Positions 8,056 to 15,830 are shown, numbered from the stretch's first letter. The stretch is DNA of 20,868 nucleotides from an uncultured Eubacterium sp. (GCA_948579355.1 CAPAOV010000025.1:1-20868); one strand, 5' to 3'. Notes: generated by a model from the sequence alone, not told the origin. Translations and numbers: made by a program.

Positions 8056-8907
8056 TTAACCCTCCTTTGAACCAGTTGACACGACACCTTCTACAATCTG
8101 CTTTGAAAACAGAGAATAAATGATGATAACCGGTATCGTAACCATTGTAATAACCGCTAACGTCTGCCCCATCGTCGTATTGTCATTCGATGTAATGGCA
8201 TTTAAACCAATCTGCGCCGTTAATAAATCACCGGATGTAAATACGAGCGACGGCCACAGATAATCATTCCACACATTAAGGAAAGTAAATACACTGACCG
8301 TAGCAACAACGCTCTTTGACATCGGCAGCACCATTGTAAAAAAGTATTTGATGGGGCGGCAATGGTCAAGCTGCGCCGCCTCGTACACATCATCCGGAAG
8401 ACTGACAAACACCTGCCGGAATAAAAAGATGTTAAACGGATTGACAATCATCGGCAGAATGTAACCGATTACTGTATTTAACAGTCCCAATTTAGCGATA
8501 AATAAAAAGTGAATTGTGATAATCGTTTCCATCGGTACAATCATCAATAACATGATAATCAGCAGCCAGCGTTCCCGAAATGGAAATTTGATTTTTGCCA
8601 GTGCATAACCTGCCAGCCCGTTTACAATAACGCCAAGCACGATTAACAACGCCGCATAAAACAATGTATTTACCATGTATCTGATAAAAGATGTGTTAGT
8701 CAGAACGGCAATATAATTATCAAAGAAACTTCCATTGATGGCAGGCGGCACAAAGGCAGATAATGAATTCATATCGCTTGTTATAGCTGCGTCCGGCTTA
8801 AAAGAATTAGCTAACATCCAAATAACCGGAAACAGAAAGAACAACGACGCAATAATCAAAATTACAACTAAAATCCAATTATTTCTTTTTTGCTTTTTTG
8901 TCAACAT
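8056..8907 (-). CDS. Sugar ABC transporter permease, MalG/MsmG type
   Basis: 283 residues from ATG 8907, which has AAGGAGGG 5 nt upstream; an upstream in-frame start (8979) lacks one and would deepen the overlap with the previous gene. Six hydrophobic segments are visible, beginning with NNWILVVILIIASLFFLFPV and ending with VITMVTIPVIIIYSLFS. The cytoplasmic coupling EAA loop reads EAAQLDH then MVLP. The usual EAAxxDG has His in place of Gly, as also in the partner permease. The extracytoplasmic loop after helix 1 (SFKPDAAI) is typical of MalG-like proteins. It pairs with the MsmF-like permease to form the membrane channel for the sugar. It overlaps that gene by 29 nt. Confidence 0.94.
   Translation of the reverse strand: MLTKKQKRNNWILVVILIIASLFFLFPVIWMLANSFKPDAAITSDMNSLSAFVPPAINGSFFDNYIAVLTNTSFIRYMVNTLFYAALLIVLGVIVNGLAGYALAKIKFPFRERWLLIIMLLMIVPMETIITIHFLFIAKLGLLNTVIGYILPMIVNPFNIFLFRQVFVSLPDDVYEAAQLDHCRPIKYFFTMVLPMSKSVVATVSVFTFLNVWNDYLWPSLVFTSGDLLTAQIGLNAITSNDNTTMGQTLAVITMVTIPVIIIYSLFSKQIVEGVVSTGSKEG
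8060..8067 (-). promoter_or_regulatory. Ribosome site of msmK overlapping the end of the permease gene
   Basis: AAGGAGGG on the minus strand doubles as the last sense codons (Lys-Glu-Gly) before the permease stop and is 8 nt from ATG 8051. The stop codon and the next start are only 4 bp apart, so translation is probably coupled. Confidence 0.65.
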
Positions 8908-9784
8908 GGCTTCCCTCCTTATCTCTTGTTGCAATCGTCTGTATGACGGTAAGAACCATAACAAAGATTGCAAATACAATCGCCATCGTAGATGCCAGTC
9001 CGATTTCCCAATTTACCGTTCCGGTTTCATAAATATCATATACCATCGTATACGTGGAATGGGACGGCCCGCCGCCAGTCATTACCATCGGCTGCACAAG
9101 CATGCGGAACGCACCAATCGTAATCGTTATAAAGACGAAAATGCAAAGTGGTTTTAACTGTGGCAGCGTAATATCTTTAAATTTCTGCCACCCCGTCGCA
9201 TGGTCCATATCTGCCGCCTCATAAAGCGCCGGATTAATTGCCTGCAAACCTCCCAAAAAAATAATCATTTGATATCCTACTCCCTGCCATGCACTCATTA
9301 TGGCGATAGACGGAAGCGCCTGTGACGAACTATTAATAAACGGCTGCGCCGATATGCCAAAATTCCCTAAAATAGAATTCAGTATTCCTTCCGGGCTGTA
9401 AATTTGTACCCAGAGGGTAGAAACTACCGCCAAAGACATAACTACCGGCAGAAAAAATGCCACTTTGAAATACTTTTTGCAATGCGTAACCTTATTTATC
9501 AACAACGCCAGTCCCAGTGAACCAAGTCCCTGTAAAGGTACTATAATGATGACAAAACATACTGTGTTGATAAACGCTTTTCTAAAATCCTCGTCCTTGA
9601 AAATCTGGAGAAAGTTATCCAGTCCGACAAAGTGTGTCAGACTTGGATTCAGGGCAAAGAAATCGGTAAAACTGAATATCAGGGTTAGTATCATGGGCAG
9701 GAACAGAAAGATTGTCAGTAATACTAACGCCGGCCCGAAAAATGCCATACCCAAAAGAGATTCTGATTTTTTCTTCATCTTCAC
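8879..9784 (-). CDS. Sugar ABC transporter permease, MalF/MsmF type
   Basis: About 299-301 residues with six predicted membrane helices. The family start segment is LLGMAFFGPALVLLTIFLFL, and the EAA loop reads EAADMDHATG then ITLP. It forms a heterodimer with the downstream permease. The start is uncertain: a GTG at 9784 overlaps the binding-protein stop as GTGA, and an ATG at 9778 lies two codons later; neither has a strong ribosome site (GGTGAAG only), so translation is probably coupled to the upstream gene. The C-terminal Lys-rich tail (DKKAKKK) is encoded in the region that overlaps the next permease. Confidence 0.94.
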   Translation of the reverse strand: MKMKKKSESLLGMAFFGPALVLLTIFLFLPMILTLIFSFTDFFALNPSLTHFVGLDNFLQIFKDEDFRKAFINTVCFVIIIVPLQGLGSLGLALLINKVTHCKKYFKVAFFLPVVMSLAVVSTLWVQIYSPEGILNSILGNFGISAQPFINSSSQALPSIAIMSAWQGVGYQMIIFLGGLQAINPALYEAADMDHATGWQKFKDITLPQLKPLCIFVFITITIGAFRMLVQPMVMTGGGPSHSTYTMVYDIYETGTVNWEIGLASTMAIVFAIFVMVLTVIQTIATRDKEGSHVDKKAKKK

Positions 9785-11103
9785 TTCACCGTATAACGCT
9801 TTAGCTTTGCGTTAATCCTTTCTATTGATTTATCCAGTTCTGTCTGTGGTTCTGCCCCACTGAGCACACAGTTTTCCAATACCTGCTGGAAAGAAGTGCT
9901 CACCTGCGGATAGACAGGTGTTTTCGGCCTCGGATGTCCATAGTTGCTAAGCTGGTTATATAAGGCCCGATAATTCTCGTCCGTCTGAAATTCATCGCTG
10001 GATTCAAAGGCCTGATACGTTGATGGAAAACTCTTTGATTTTTCCCAAAGCAGTATCCCGCTTTCCACACCGCTCATCCACTTTACCAGTTCCGTAGCTC
10101 CTTCTATGTTTTTTGTCTTTGAAGACGCCGCATAGGCCCATGAGCCGGTCGGGGTATACCGCTCCCCTTTCCAGTCATCACCGACAACATAGGGAGCGAC
10201 CCCCAAATCAATGTCTGGATAACTGTTATAAATGGTATTAACTTCCCATGCCCCGTCAAATTTGAATGCCGCACGTCCGCTCTCAAACAGTTTATCAATC
10301 GGAACTTTTGACATAAAACCATGATTTAACAGAGTTTTAAAATAATTAATTGTCTCCACATTTTCAGATGAATTGAACACACCGTCCACATTCAGCCCCG
10401 CTTCATCTACCATGTTTCCACCATTAGCCCAAAAGAATGGCGCATAATAGTAAATGGTTGCCTCGCCTACGGGGAATGTCATATCCAGTGCATATCCGCC
10501 CTCTTTTTCCACGACCGGCTTTACTTTTTCCAAGACATCAAGAAATTGCGTATGCGTCCATGGGTGAGCCGCGTCCGGCACCTCAACGCCGGCCTCTTTT
10601 AAAATTGCTTTGTTGTAATATAACCCCACGCTGGATTCCATGGCGCCAAGAGCATATAATTTATCGTTGTACGTTCCCTGTTCAATAATGGACTGTAGAT
10701 AAACTTCCCGCTCTTCCTGTGTCAGTTCTGCCAGCGGCTGAATAATTCCATTCGCTGCATATGCGGCAATATTGGGACCGTCAACCGTCAATACATCCGG
10801 TAAATTTCCCGACATCACAGAGGCATTCACTTTATCGGAGTAACCGCCGCCGCTGTCATTTCTTGGAATAAACTCAATGTCTGCGTAATATCTGCCATCA
10901 TACTTCTCATTAAAAGCCTCCACGGACTCCCGATAACACCTGCCCTCATCCGTATCCTCAATGGAGTGTACCCAGATGGAAAGATACTGTTCTCCCTCAT
11001 CATATCCGGCAATATCGTCTGGAGACGGTTTGCTCCCCTGACAGCCGGTCAGAGTTTGAACAAGCAAAACAGAAATCAGTATGAATCCCCATAATCTTCT
11101 CAT
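9781..11103 (-). CDS. Extracellular sugar-binding lipoprotein of the ABC transporter
   Basis: 440 residues, family 1 extracellular solute-binding protein. The N terminus is a lipoprotein signal (MRRLWGFILISVLLVQTLTG) with lipobox LTGC, so C21 would be lipidated and the protein anchored outside the membrane. The body shows family marks such as NLPDVLTVDGPNIAAYAANG and AFKFDGAWEVNT, then GSWAYAASSKTKN and the C-terminal hinge region. Specificity cannot be read directly; the operon's GH32 enzyme and fructokinase suggest sucrose or short beta-fructans. It is the first gene of the operon, with AAAGGAG 8 nt before ATG 11103 and the LacI-type control region upstream. Confidence 0.93.
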   Translation of the reverse strand: MRRLWGFILISVLLVQTLTGCQGSKPSPDDIAGYDEGEQYLSIWVHSIEDTDEGRCYRESVEAFNEKYDGRYYADIEFIPRNDSGGGYSDKVNASVMSGNLPDVLTVDGPNIAAYAANGIIQPLAELTQEEREVYLQSIIEQGTYNDKLYALGAMESSVGLYYNKAILKEAGVEVPDAAHPWTHTQFLDVLEKVKPVVEKEGGYALDMTFPVGEATIYYYAPFFWANGGNMVDEAGLNVDGVFNSSENVETINYFKTLLNHGFMSKVPIDKLFESGRAAFKFDGAWEVNTIYNSYPDIDLGVAPYVVGDDWKGERYTPTGSWAYAASSKTKNIEGATELVKWMSGVESGILLWEKSKSFPSTYQAFESSDEFQTDENYRALYNQLSNYGHPRPKTPVYPQVSTSFQQVLENCVLSGAEPQTELDKSIERINAKLKRYTVK

Positions 11104-11170
11104 TCTTTTCGCTCCTTTCCCAGAAAATTATTTTTGTAAGATTGTTCGTACTATGTGTATACAAGCTTTG

Positions 11171-11207
11171 TAACCAGTTATGTAACTAGTTAAGTAACCG
11201 GTTACTT
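11171..11207. promoter_or_regulatory. Triple operator array downstream of the sugar-operon promoter
   Basis: Three 10-bp near-palindromes follow one another on an exact 12-bp period: TAACCAGTTA (11171), TAACTAGTTA (11183), TAACCGGTTA (11195). The last lies in a perfect 16-bp palindrome (11192-11207, AAGTAACCGGTTACTT). The central CG and inverted TAAC/GTTA halves are typical of LacI-family operators. The array covers the predicted start region and early leader of the minus-strand operon, a position suited to repression. The neighbouring LacI-family gene is the obvious ligand by inference. Confidence 0.8.
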
Positions 11208-11216
11208 TATGGCTAT

Positions 11217-11245
11217 ATCTTAACACTTCAATTCAGTCGTGTCAA
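11217..11245 (-). promoter_or_regulatory. Promoter of the sugar-uptake operon
   Basis: On the minus strand a consensus -35 TTGACA (11245-11240) and a -10 TAAGAT (11222-11217) are 17 bp apart. The predicted start near 11210 gives a leader of about 107 nt to ATG 11103, with the triple operator inside it. This is the best promoter match upstream of the operon. Confidence 0.65.
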
Positions 11246-11263
11246 TACATTTTTTTTAAAAAG

Positions 11264-11285
11264 TTATCGGTTACTTAACCGGTTA
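11264..11285. promoter_or_regulatory. Double operator upstream of the lacI-family promoter
   Basis: Two more copies of the same 10-bp motif lie 12 bp apart: TTATCGGTTA (11264) and TAACCGGTTA (11276), the latter a perfect palindrome. They lie between the two divergent promoters, just upstream of the regulator's -35 box and about 20-40 bp upstream of the operon's -35. They are about 80 bp from the triple array, centre to centre, so looping or autoregulation is possible. Confidence 0.75.
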
Positions 11286-11293
11286 TTTTTTTG

Positions 11294-11322
11294 TTGATTT
11301 CTTTGCGGAACACTGCTATACT
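11294..11322 (+). promoter_or_regulatory. Promoter of the LacI-family regulator gene
   Basis: -35 TTGATT (11294-11299), 17-bp spacer, -10 TATACT (11317-11322) preceded by TGC, an extended -10. The predicted start is about 35 nt before ATG 11366. Confidence 0.65.
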
Positions 11323-11365
11323 GAATATAACGTTTGTCTGCATAGTACACAGGGAGGTCGCAATA

Positions 11366-12391
11366 ATGGGCAAAAAGAAAGTAACCTTTGATGATATTGC
11401 AAAATATACTAACTTTTCTAAAACAACAATATCGAGATATTTCAATAATCCTGATTCCCTTACCATTAAGAATCAGGAAATTATTGCACAGGCGCTCGTC
11501 GACTTGGATTATCAGGAAAATAAACTGGCAAAAGTGCTGGCAAACGGCAAGAGCGAATTTATCGGTGTTATTATTCCCAATCTCTATTTACACTATTATG
11601 CCGAAGTGTTAAACCGCATTTTAAACACCTATGAAATGTTTGGTTACAAATTTCTTGTCTTTGTAGGTACTGGCCACGAGGTGACAGAGCGAAAATATAT
11701 TCAGGAACTGCTTGCCTATAAAATAGAGGGCATGATTATTTTAAGCCATACCATCCCCTCGCAGGAACTTGCTTCCTATCATATTCCCATCGTGACAATA
11801 GAGAGAGAGAACGAGTATGTAAACAGTGTAAATACGGATAATTATATGGGCGCAGTACAGGCCACCAGCCTGCTCACCAAAAACGGCTGTGATATTTTGC
11901 TTCATATTAACTCGCAAGTGCCCAAAGAAATTCCCTCCTACGGACGTATCCTCGGATTTCAGGATATTTGTAAGGAGCAGAACATAAACCATGAATTGAT
12001 ATTAAGAGACCTTGGAAATTCCTATCACGAAACAGTCGAACAAATGCAGCAGATTTTCCAATATATCAAAGACAAATATGGAAACAGAAAAAAAGGGCTG
12101 TTTATGGCAAATGATACCCATGCCAATATTATGCTCAATATCATCTTCCGTGAATATGGCTGCCTGCCGGACGAATACCGGATTGTCGGATTTGATAATT
12201 CCCCTATTGCAGAAGAGGCCGTTATTCCCATCAGCACGGTAGGACAGCAAATTGACAAAATCGCATATGAGGCGGTGGAACTTCTGGTCGGTCTGATGAA
12301 CGAAAGAAAAAAACGCCGACCAAAACCACAGACAGAATTAGTTCACAAAAACGTAACGCCTATTCTGCTGCGGAGGAATACAACAGATTAA
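11366..12391 (+). CDS. LacI-family transcriptional regulator of the sucrose-type operon
   Basis: 341 residues. The N-terminal LacI helix-turn-helix is clear (VTFDDIAKYTNFSKTTISRY, then the hinge around YQENKLAKVLANGKSEFIGV). A periplasmic-binding-protein-like effector domain follows, with IIPNLYLHYYAEVLNRI, the RILGFQD strand and RIVGFDNSPIAE near the C terminus. It should bind the TAACCGGTTA operators and release them when the imported sugar or a phosphorylated product binds; the effector is not visible. The start ATG 11366 is preferred because GGGAGG lies about 9 nt upstream and the HTH begins within a few residues; an in-frame ATG at 11291 lies upstream of the -10 box. The gene is divergent from the operon it probably controls. 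Its stop codon directly abuts a long hairpin. Confidence 0.92.
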   Translation: MGKKKVTFDDIAKYTNFSKTTISRYFNNPDSLTIKNQEIIAQALVDLDYQENKLAKVLANGKSEFIGVIIPNLYLHYYAEVLNRILNTYEMFGYKFLVFVGTGHEVTERKYIQELLAYKIEGMIILSHTIPSQELASYHIPIVTIERENEYVNSVNTDNYMGAVQATSLLTKNGCDILLHINSQVPKEIPSYGRILGFQDICKEQNINHELILRDLGNSYHETVEQMQQIFQYIKDKYGNRKKGLFMANDTHANIMLNIIFREYGCLPDEYRIVGFDNSPIAEEAVIPISTVGQQIDKIAYEAVELLVGLMNERKKRRPKPQTELVHKNVTPILLRRNTTD

Positions 12392-12438
12392 CCTGATGAT
12401 GGCAAGGCGAACCTGCCGTTCGACTTGCTATCATCAGG
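12392..12438. terminator. Long hairpin abutting the lacI stop codon, probably a bidirectional terminator
   Basis: Outer arms 12392-12406 and 12424-12438 pair over 15 bp with one G:U. After a single G/A mismatch, an inner CGAAC/GTTCG stem (12408-12412, 12418-12422) closes a CTGCC loop. The hairpin starts on the first base after the lacI stop codon. There is no T-run on the plus strand and only a weak T-rich stretch on the minus side, so it is not a textbook intrinsic terminator. Its place between convergent genes suggests termination or transcript protection. Confidence 0.55.
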
Positions 12439-12452
12439 CTAACCACCGCTCC

Positions 12453-12884
12453 TCACACAGAAACAGAAATATTTCCTGTATCCGGCTTTTCTGTTTCTGT
12501 GTCCATTGCCGCATCCGGAATCCCGGCCTCTGCCAGCAATCGTTTCCCCTCGTCGCTGATTTCTACCGTATCCACATTTGCCTCTTTCCTTTCTTCCATC
12601 TTCTCTTCTGCTTCCTGACGTTCATTTCTGCGCTTTTCAATTGCCTTTTCACGCTCCAGTTTCTCTTTTTCTTTTGCTTCTTTCGCGTCTTCTTTCAGTC
12701 CGTCGTCCGCTACTTCCTGATACTCCCCTGCCTTTTTTGAAAATTCGCCAACATAGCCCATGGCACGCTCCATTGTACCAATATCGCCCCTGCGCTCGGC
12801 CTCCTTATAAATCCGCAGCGGCGTATTTACGTGATTGATATTTGTTCCCGCACCAATTAAACCTTCCATTGTCTTTGTATGCAT
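12453..12884 (-). CDS. Charged coiled-coil hypothetical protein
   Basis: 143 residues from ATG 12884, which has GGAGG 5 nt upstream; an in-frame ATG at 12896 overlaps that ribosome site and is rejected. I do not recognise a characterised family. The N-terminal half reads like a helical segment (NHVNTPLRIYKEAERRGDIG). Residues about 60-105 are almost all Lys, Glu, Arg and Ala, a likely single alpha helix or coiled coil. The C-terminal DTVEISDEGKRLLAEAG resembles short VEIS.EG motifs I have seen in Clostridia hypothetical proteins. No signal peptide or membrane segment is present, so it is probably cytoplasmic. It is the last minus-strand gene after the two-component pair, 86 bp downstream of the kinase stop, and is convergent with lacI. 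Confidence 0.72.
   Translation of the reverse strand: MHTKTMEGLIGAGTNINHVNTPLRIYKEAERRGDIGTMERAMGYVGEFSKKAGEYQEVADDGLKEDAKEAKEKEKLEREKAIEKRRNERQEAEEKMEERKEANVDTVEISDEGKRLLAEAGIPDAAMDTETEKPDTGNISVSV
12455..12502. repeat. 15-bp perfect inverted repeat in the 3' end of the charged-protein gene
   Basis: Positions 12455-12469 and 12488-12502 are perfect inverted complements around an 18-nt loop. It encodes the Thr-Glu and Val-Ser repeats at the C terminus and reaches to within a base or two of the stop codon. It could act as a terminator-like or RNA-stability element. Confidence 0.6.
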
Positions 12885-12893
12885 AATAACCTC

Positions 12894-12921
12894 CATTCTA
12901 CGTTGCTCATTCTGCGTTGCT
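12894..12921. repeat. Two tandem 14-bp repeats upstream of the charged-protein gene
   Basis: CATTCTACGTTGCT (12894-12907) is followed at once by CATTCTGCGTTGCT (12908-12921), with one mismatch. The pair lies just upstream of the ribosome site of the gene starting at 12884. It may be a duplication or a regulator half-site pair; function is unknown. Confidence 0.6.
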
Positions 12922-12970
12922 TTTCATTTCCTTTTTCGTCAGACGGAGTATCCCGATTTAGATTTTCGTA

Positions 12971-14320
12971 TTAAACGGTCTTTTTCATGTTATATCCGTT
13001 GTCATGGAGGGGAATAAGTACAGAGATTTCAAACACCTGATTTTCTACTTTTATGCTGACAGTGCCATCATATTTTCTTATTGTTTCATAAACATTAAAA
13101 AAACCAATGCCCTGTCTTATCTCTTTTGTATCTTTCAGAGCCGTGCCATTTTTCATAACAAGAAGCAGACATCTCTTTACCTGCTGCGACTGAATTTCCA
13201 CAAAACGATATTTCTCATCTGCCATTTCCGCACAGGCCTTTATCGCATTGTCCAGAAGATTCCCGAAGAGTACACATAAGTCAAATTCATCAACCGCACA
13301 TTTTTCAGGAATCTGTATGTCTGCCATCCAGCGGATGGAAAGTTCCGCCGCCTTTTTTCTTTTATTGTACAATAAGGCGTCTACCGCCTGATTACCTGTC
13401 AGCTCATCCTCACAACCAATATTTCCTTTTTCCATCATCTTTTGCAGATAACTTCCCGCCTTATCAAATTCTTTCTTTTCCCATAAGCCGTACAAAGCGA
13501 GCACATGATTTTTCATATCATGTCGCAACCGTTCCATCTGTATATGTTGCTCGTTCAGCATTTGCCAGAACTCAATTTGTGCGTTATACTGCTCTTTCTG
13601 CCGCTGCTCGATATAAACCTTATTCATAAAAAATACAAAACCGCCTGCCATACAAGCTGCCAGAGCCGTCAAAAGACAAATGGAAATGTGGCTGAAAATC
13701 TGATTATAATAAACATCCCCATACGCTGCTCCACCGGCGTTTGATACTACCATAATCCCATTGCTTGCTCCCCAGTTGACAATATCTACAATCGCAACAA
13801 TTCCCATAAGAAAGGCGGTCGTCATAAGATACCAGCTTCTTATTTTAGACTCCAATACGGAAGCCAGTCTTTTCCGCAGACAGTTTTGTACCAGAATCAC
13901 TGGAAAATAAGCGGCCGCTCCTATGATACCCTCCAGCCACGGAGCCATATACGCCGCCTGTCCGTCTGCAAATAAATTACTGCTAACTAAGGCAAGGCAG
14001 GAAAAGAAAGAGCACCCGAAGTTCCACACAAAAGTCTTTATAGCAACTATAATCATCGCCACAAAGACTTTTTTCATTGCATCATCAGAAAAGGCAATAA
14101 GAAATAAACCGACAAATAGTATGTGGTTTATCATCGCCCGCAAAATATAGGGCGCCGCCAGCGCCCTATCAAAATTAACTCCTGCTTCTACTACAAGTAA
14201 AAGAATAATAAAAATCTTTTTATTTATTTGAAAACCTTTCAAATATCTTTCGCAAAACTTACATAGCGATAGTATGTATCCTATATAGAAAAACAGGAAT
14301 ACGATTAAATCTGCTCTCAT
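12971..14320 (-). CDS. GHKL sensor histidine kinase, AgrC/LytS-like
   Basis: 449 residues from ATG 14320, which overlaps the response-regulator stop as ATGA. An N-terminal block of about six or seven membrane helices (roughly residues 1-235) precedes a cytoplasmic GHKL kinase. The H-box is RHDMKNH with the phosphorylated His at about 267. The N-box is GNLLDNAIKA with Asn at about 358. The ATP-lid G-box is GIGFFNVYETI (404-414). This is the domain order of peptide-sensing AgrC-type kinases that partner LytTR regulators. The ligand is unknown: no agrB-like processing gene or agrD-like peptide gene is seen next to it. It should phosphorylate the upstream-encoded response regulator. It lacks the usual dimerisation subtype of E. 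coli-style kinases, as is normal for this class. Confidence 0.93.
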   Translation of the reverse strand: MRADLIVFLFFYIGYILSLCKFCERYLKGFQINKKIFIILLLVVEAGVNFDRALAAPYILRAMINHILFVGLFLIAFSDDAMKKVFVAMIIVAIKTFVWNFGCSFFSCLALVSSNLFADGQAAYMAPWLEGIIGAAAYFPVILVQNCLRKRLASVLESKIRSWYLMTTAFLMGIVAIVDIVNWGASNGIMVVSNAGGAAYGDVYYNQIFSHISICLLTALAACMAGGFVFFMNKVYIEQRQKEQYNAQIEFWQMLNEQHIQMERLRHDMKNHVLALYGLWEKKEFDKAGSYLQKMMEKGNIGCEDELTGNQAVDALLYNKRKKAAELSIRWMADIQIPEKCAVDEFDLCVLFGNLLDNAIKACAEMADEKYRFVEIQSQQVKRCLLLVMKNGTALKDTKEIRQGIGFFNVYETIRKYDGTVSIKVENQVFEISVLIPLHDNGYNMKKTV

Positions 14321-15033
14321 ATGCAGCCCCCGCTTTTCTTCATATATTGCAGAATCTCCTGACAAAAAGCCTCATATCTTCTTTTTGCTATCGGTATCCT
14401 TTCGCCGGTGTCAAGGAAAATCTCCTGCCTGTTATAGCTGTCTACATATTTTAAGTTTATGAGAAAGCTCTTATGGCACCTGAAAAAATCTTTGCCAAGC
14501 AGTTCTTCTTCTAAAGTTCCCATCTGCTCATAATAGTCAAAAACACCTTCGGCGCTATGTGCGGAAATAATTCTGCCCCTGATTTCAAAATAGTAAAGTT
14601 CTCTCAATAACAGCTTTTTCTTTGTCCTGTCCTGACGGATAATGATAAAATCCTGCGATTGGCTCTCCAGCTTTTTTGCCGCCTTATGCAAAACTCTCTG
14701 TAATTTGGAATAACTGACCGGTTTTACCAAATATTGGAATGCCTCCACATCATATGCCTGAAAAACATAGTCTCTGCTTGCCGATATGAAAACAAGTATT
14801 TTGTCAAACGACTTATCCCTCAAAAACTGTGCCGTTTCCATACCATCCATCCCGCACATCATAATATCCAGAAAGATAATATCAAAATTTTCTATCGCGT
14901 TTATCAAGTCCCTGCCGCTTGAAAACTGACGCACAATAAAGGGAGCGCCCGCCTCTCCTAAAATCTCCCTGATGTCCTTTGCCAAATTACAGCAATCCAG
15001 CATTTCGTCGTCACACACTGCTACCGAAAGCAT
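14317..15033 (-). CDS. LytTR-family response regulator, AgrA/LytR-like
   Basis: 238 residues. The receiver domain (1-120) has acidic D8-D9, phospho-acceptor D56 in IIFLDIMM, and K104 in LVKPVSY. The C-terminal LytTR DNA-binding domain (about 130-235) is marked by LLLRELYYFEIRGRIISAHS, FFRCHKSFLINLKYVDSY and RIPIAKRRYEAF. LytTR proteins bind direct repeats upstream of their targets. GGGAGG lies 8 nt before the ATG. It overlaps the kinase by 4 nt and is 83 bp after the composite regulator. The upstream gap holds only a weak hairpin (about 15072-15108) and no convincing promoter, so it may be co-transcribed with the genes above. Confidence 0.94.
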   Translation of the reverse strand: MLSVAVCDDEMLDCCNLAKDIREILGEAGAPFIVRQFSSGRDLINAIENFDIIFLDIMMCGMDGMETAQFLRDKSFDKILVFISASRDYVFQAYDVEAFQYLVKPVSYSKLQRVLHKAAKKLESQSQDFIIIRQDRTKKKLLLRELYYFEIRGRIISAHSAEGVFDYYEQMGTLEEELLGKDFFRCHKSFLINLKYVDSYNRQEIFLDTGERIPIAKRRYEAFCQEILQYMKKSGGCI

Positions 15034-15116
15034 CTTATCACCTCCCTGCTTATGCTCATAGCGAGTACACGAAATAAGCGCCGACCCAAATCCTGTTCTG
15101 AATCAGCGCTCTCTAT

Positions 15117-15830
15117 CTACTGCTGCGTCTTTGATACCTTTTCCATCTGCTGGCGAAAACTACGCGGTGACATTCCATATTTTTTCTTAAACGCTTTTGA
15201 AAAATAGAGTTCATCCCGATATCCTGTATAAAATGCTATCTCTTTAATTTTTAAATCCGAGTCTGCGAGCATCTCTTTAGCCTTTCCCAAACGGTATTCT
15301 GTCATATATTCCTGAACAGATAATTGATAAGCCGACTTAAAACAGGTTGATAAATAGGCGCGCGTAATACCAATGCTGTCAGCAATATCCTGCACATTCA
15401 AATCACGGTAATAGTTGTGCCGAATAAACTGAACCGCTTCATTACTGTATTTCTGCATATTATCTTTTCCTCTCGTATCCTGATTTATTTTCACCTGTGC
15501 CCGGCGGATGCATTCTTCCACACTGATGGATTCACTCATCTTCTGCACCATGCCGCCACTACTGGTTTCGACAAAATATTCTTTATCCCATTTAAGATTC
15601 ATCTGATTCACAGCCATTAGAAACCGTGCTTTAACTTTTTTCAGTTTTTCCCTTGAGCTGTTCTTTATCACGATACAAAACTCATTTTCACCCGTTCTCC
15701 CTGTCATGTTTGCATTCTCTTGCTGAAAGGTCTGACGAATCGCTTCCGCAACTGCACCAATCACATCCTCTCTCTCTCTGACCATCCAAACCGCTCGATA
15801 ATCTCCTGCAGATTGGTAATCCGGATGCAC
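15117..15830 (-). CDS. Frame-2 part of a composite regulator: degenerate GGDEF end and AraC HTH
   Basis: This frame carries the C-terminal half of the protein begun by the upstream frame. True homologous sequence starts at DVIGAVAEAIRQTF, right after the (AG)6 run; the residues before it are out-of-frame translation. It holds the end of a GGDEF-like domain with the motif GRTGENEFCIV, where GENEF replaces GGDEF, so cyclase activity is unlikely. A C-terminal AraC/XylS double HTH follows (NVQDIADSIGITRAYLST and IKEIAFYTGYRDELYFSKAF, ending GMSPRSFR). If this part is translated alone, it would be from an internal start, because the ATG at 15830 has no AGGAGG-like site. It is best read as the second half of one gene covering 15117-17368. 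Confidence 0.8.
   Translation of the reverse strand: MHPDYQSAGDYRAVWMVREREDVIGAVAEAIRQTFQQENANMTGRTGENEFCIVIKNSSREKLKKVKARFLMAVNQMNLKWDKEYFVETSSGGMVQKMSESISVEECIRRAQVKINQDTRGKDNMQKYSNEAVQFIRHNYYRDLNVQDIADSIGITRAYLSTCFKSAYQLSVQEYMTEYRLGKAKEMLADSDLKIKEIAFYTGYRDELYFSKAFKKKYGMSPRSFRQQMEKVSKTQQ

Noticed and set aside
8052..8087. Upstream start for the ATPase gene at 8087
   Set aside because: It would overlap the permease and lacks a ribosome site; ATG 8051 has AAGGAGGG and matches family N termini.
11104..11365. CcpA cre site in the divergent control region
   Set aside because: No convincing cre consensus is visible; all strong palindromes there fit the LacI-type TAACCGGTTA motif.
15034..15116. 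Terminator and promoter between the composite regulator and the response regulator gene
   Set aside because: Only a weak 8-bp hairpin without a T-run and no paired -35/-10 boxes could be found.
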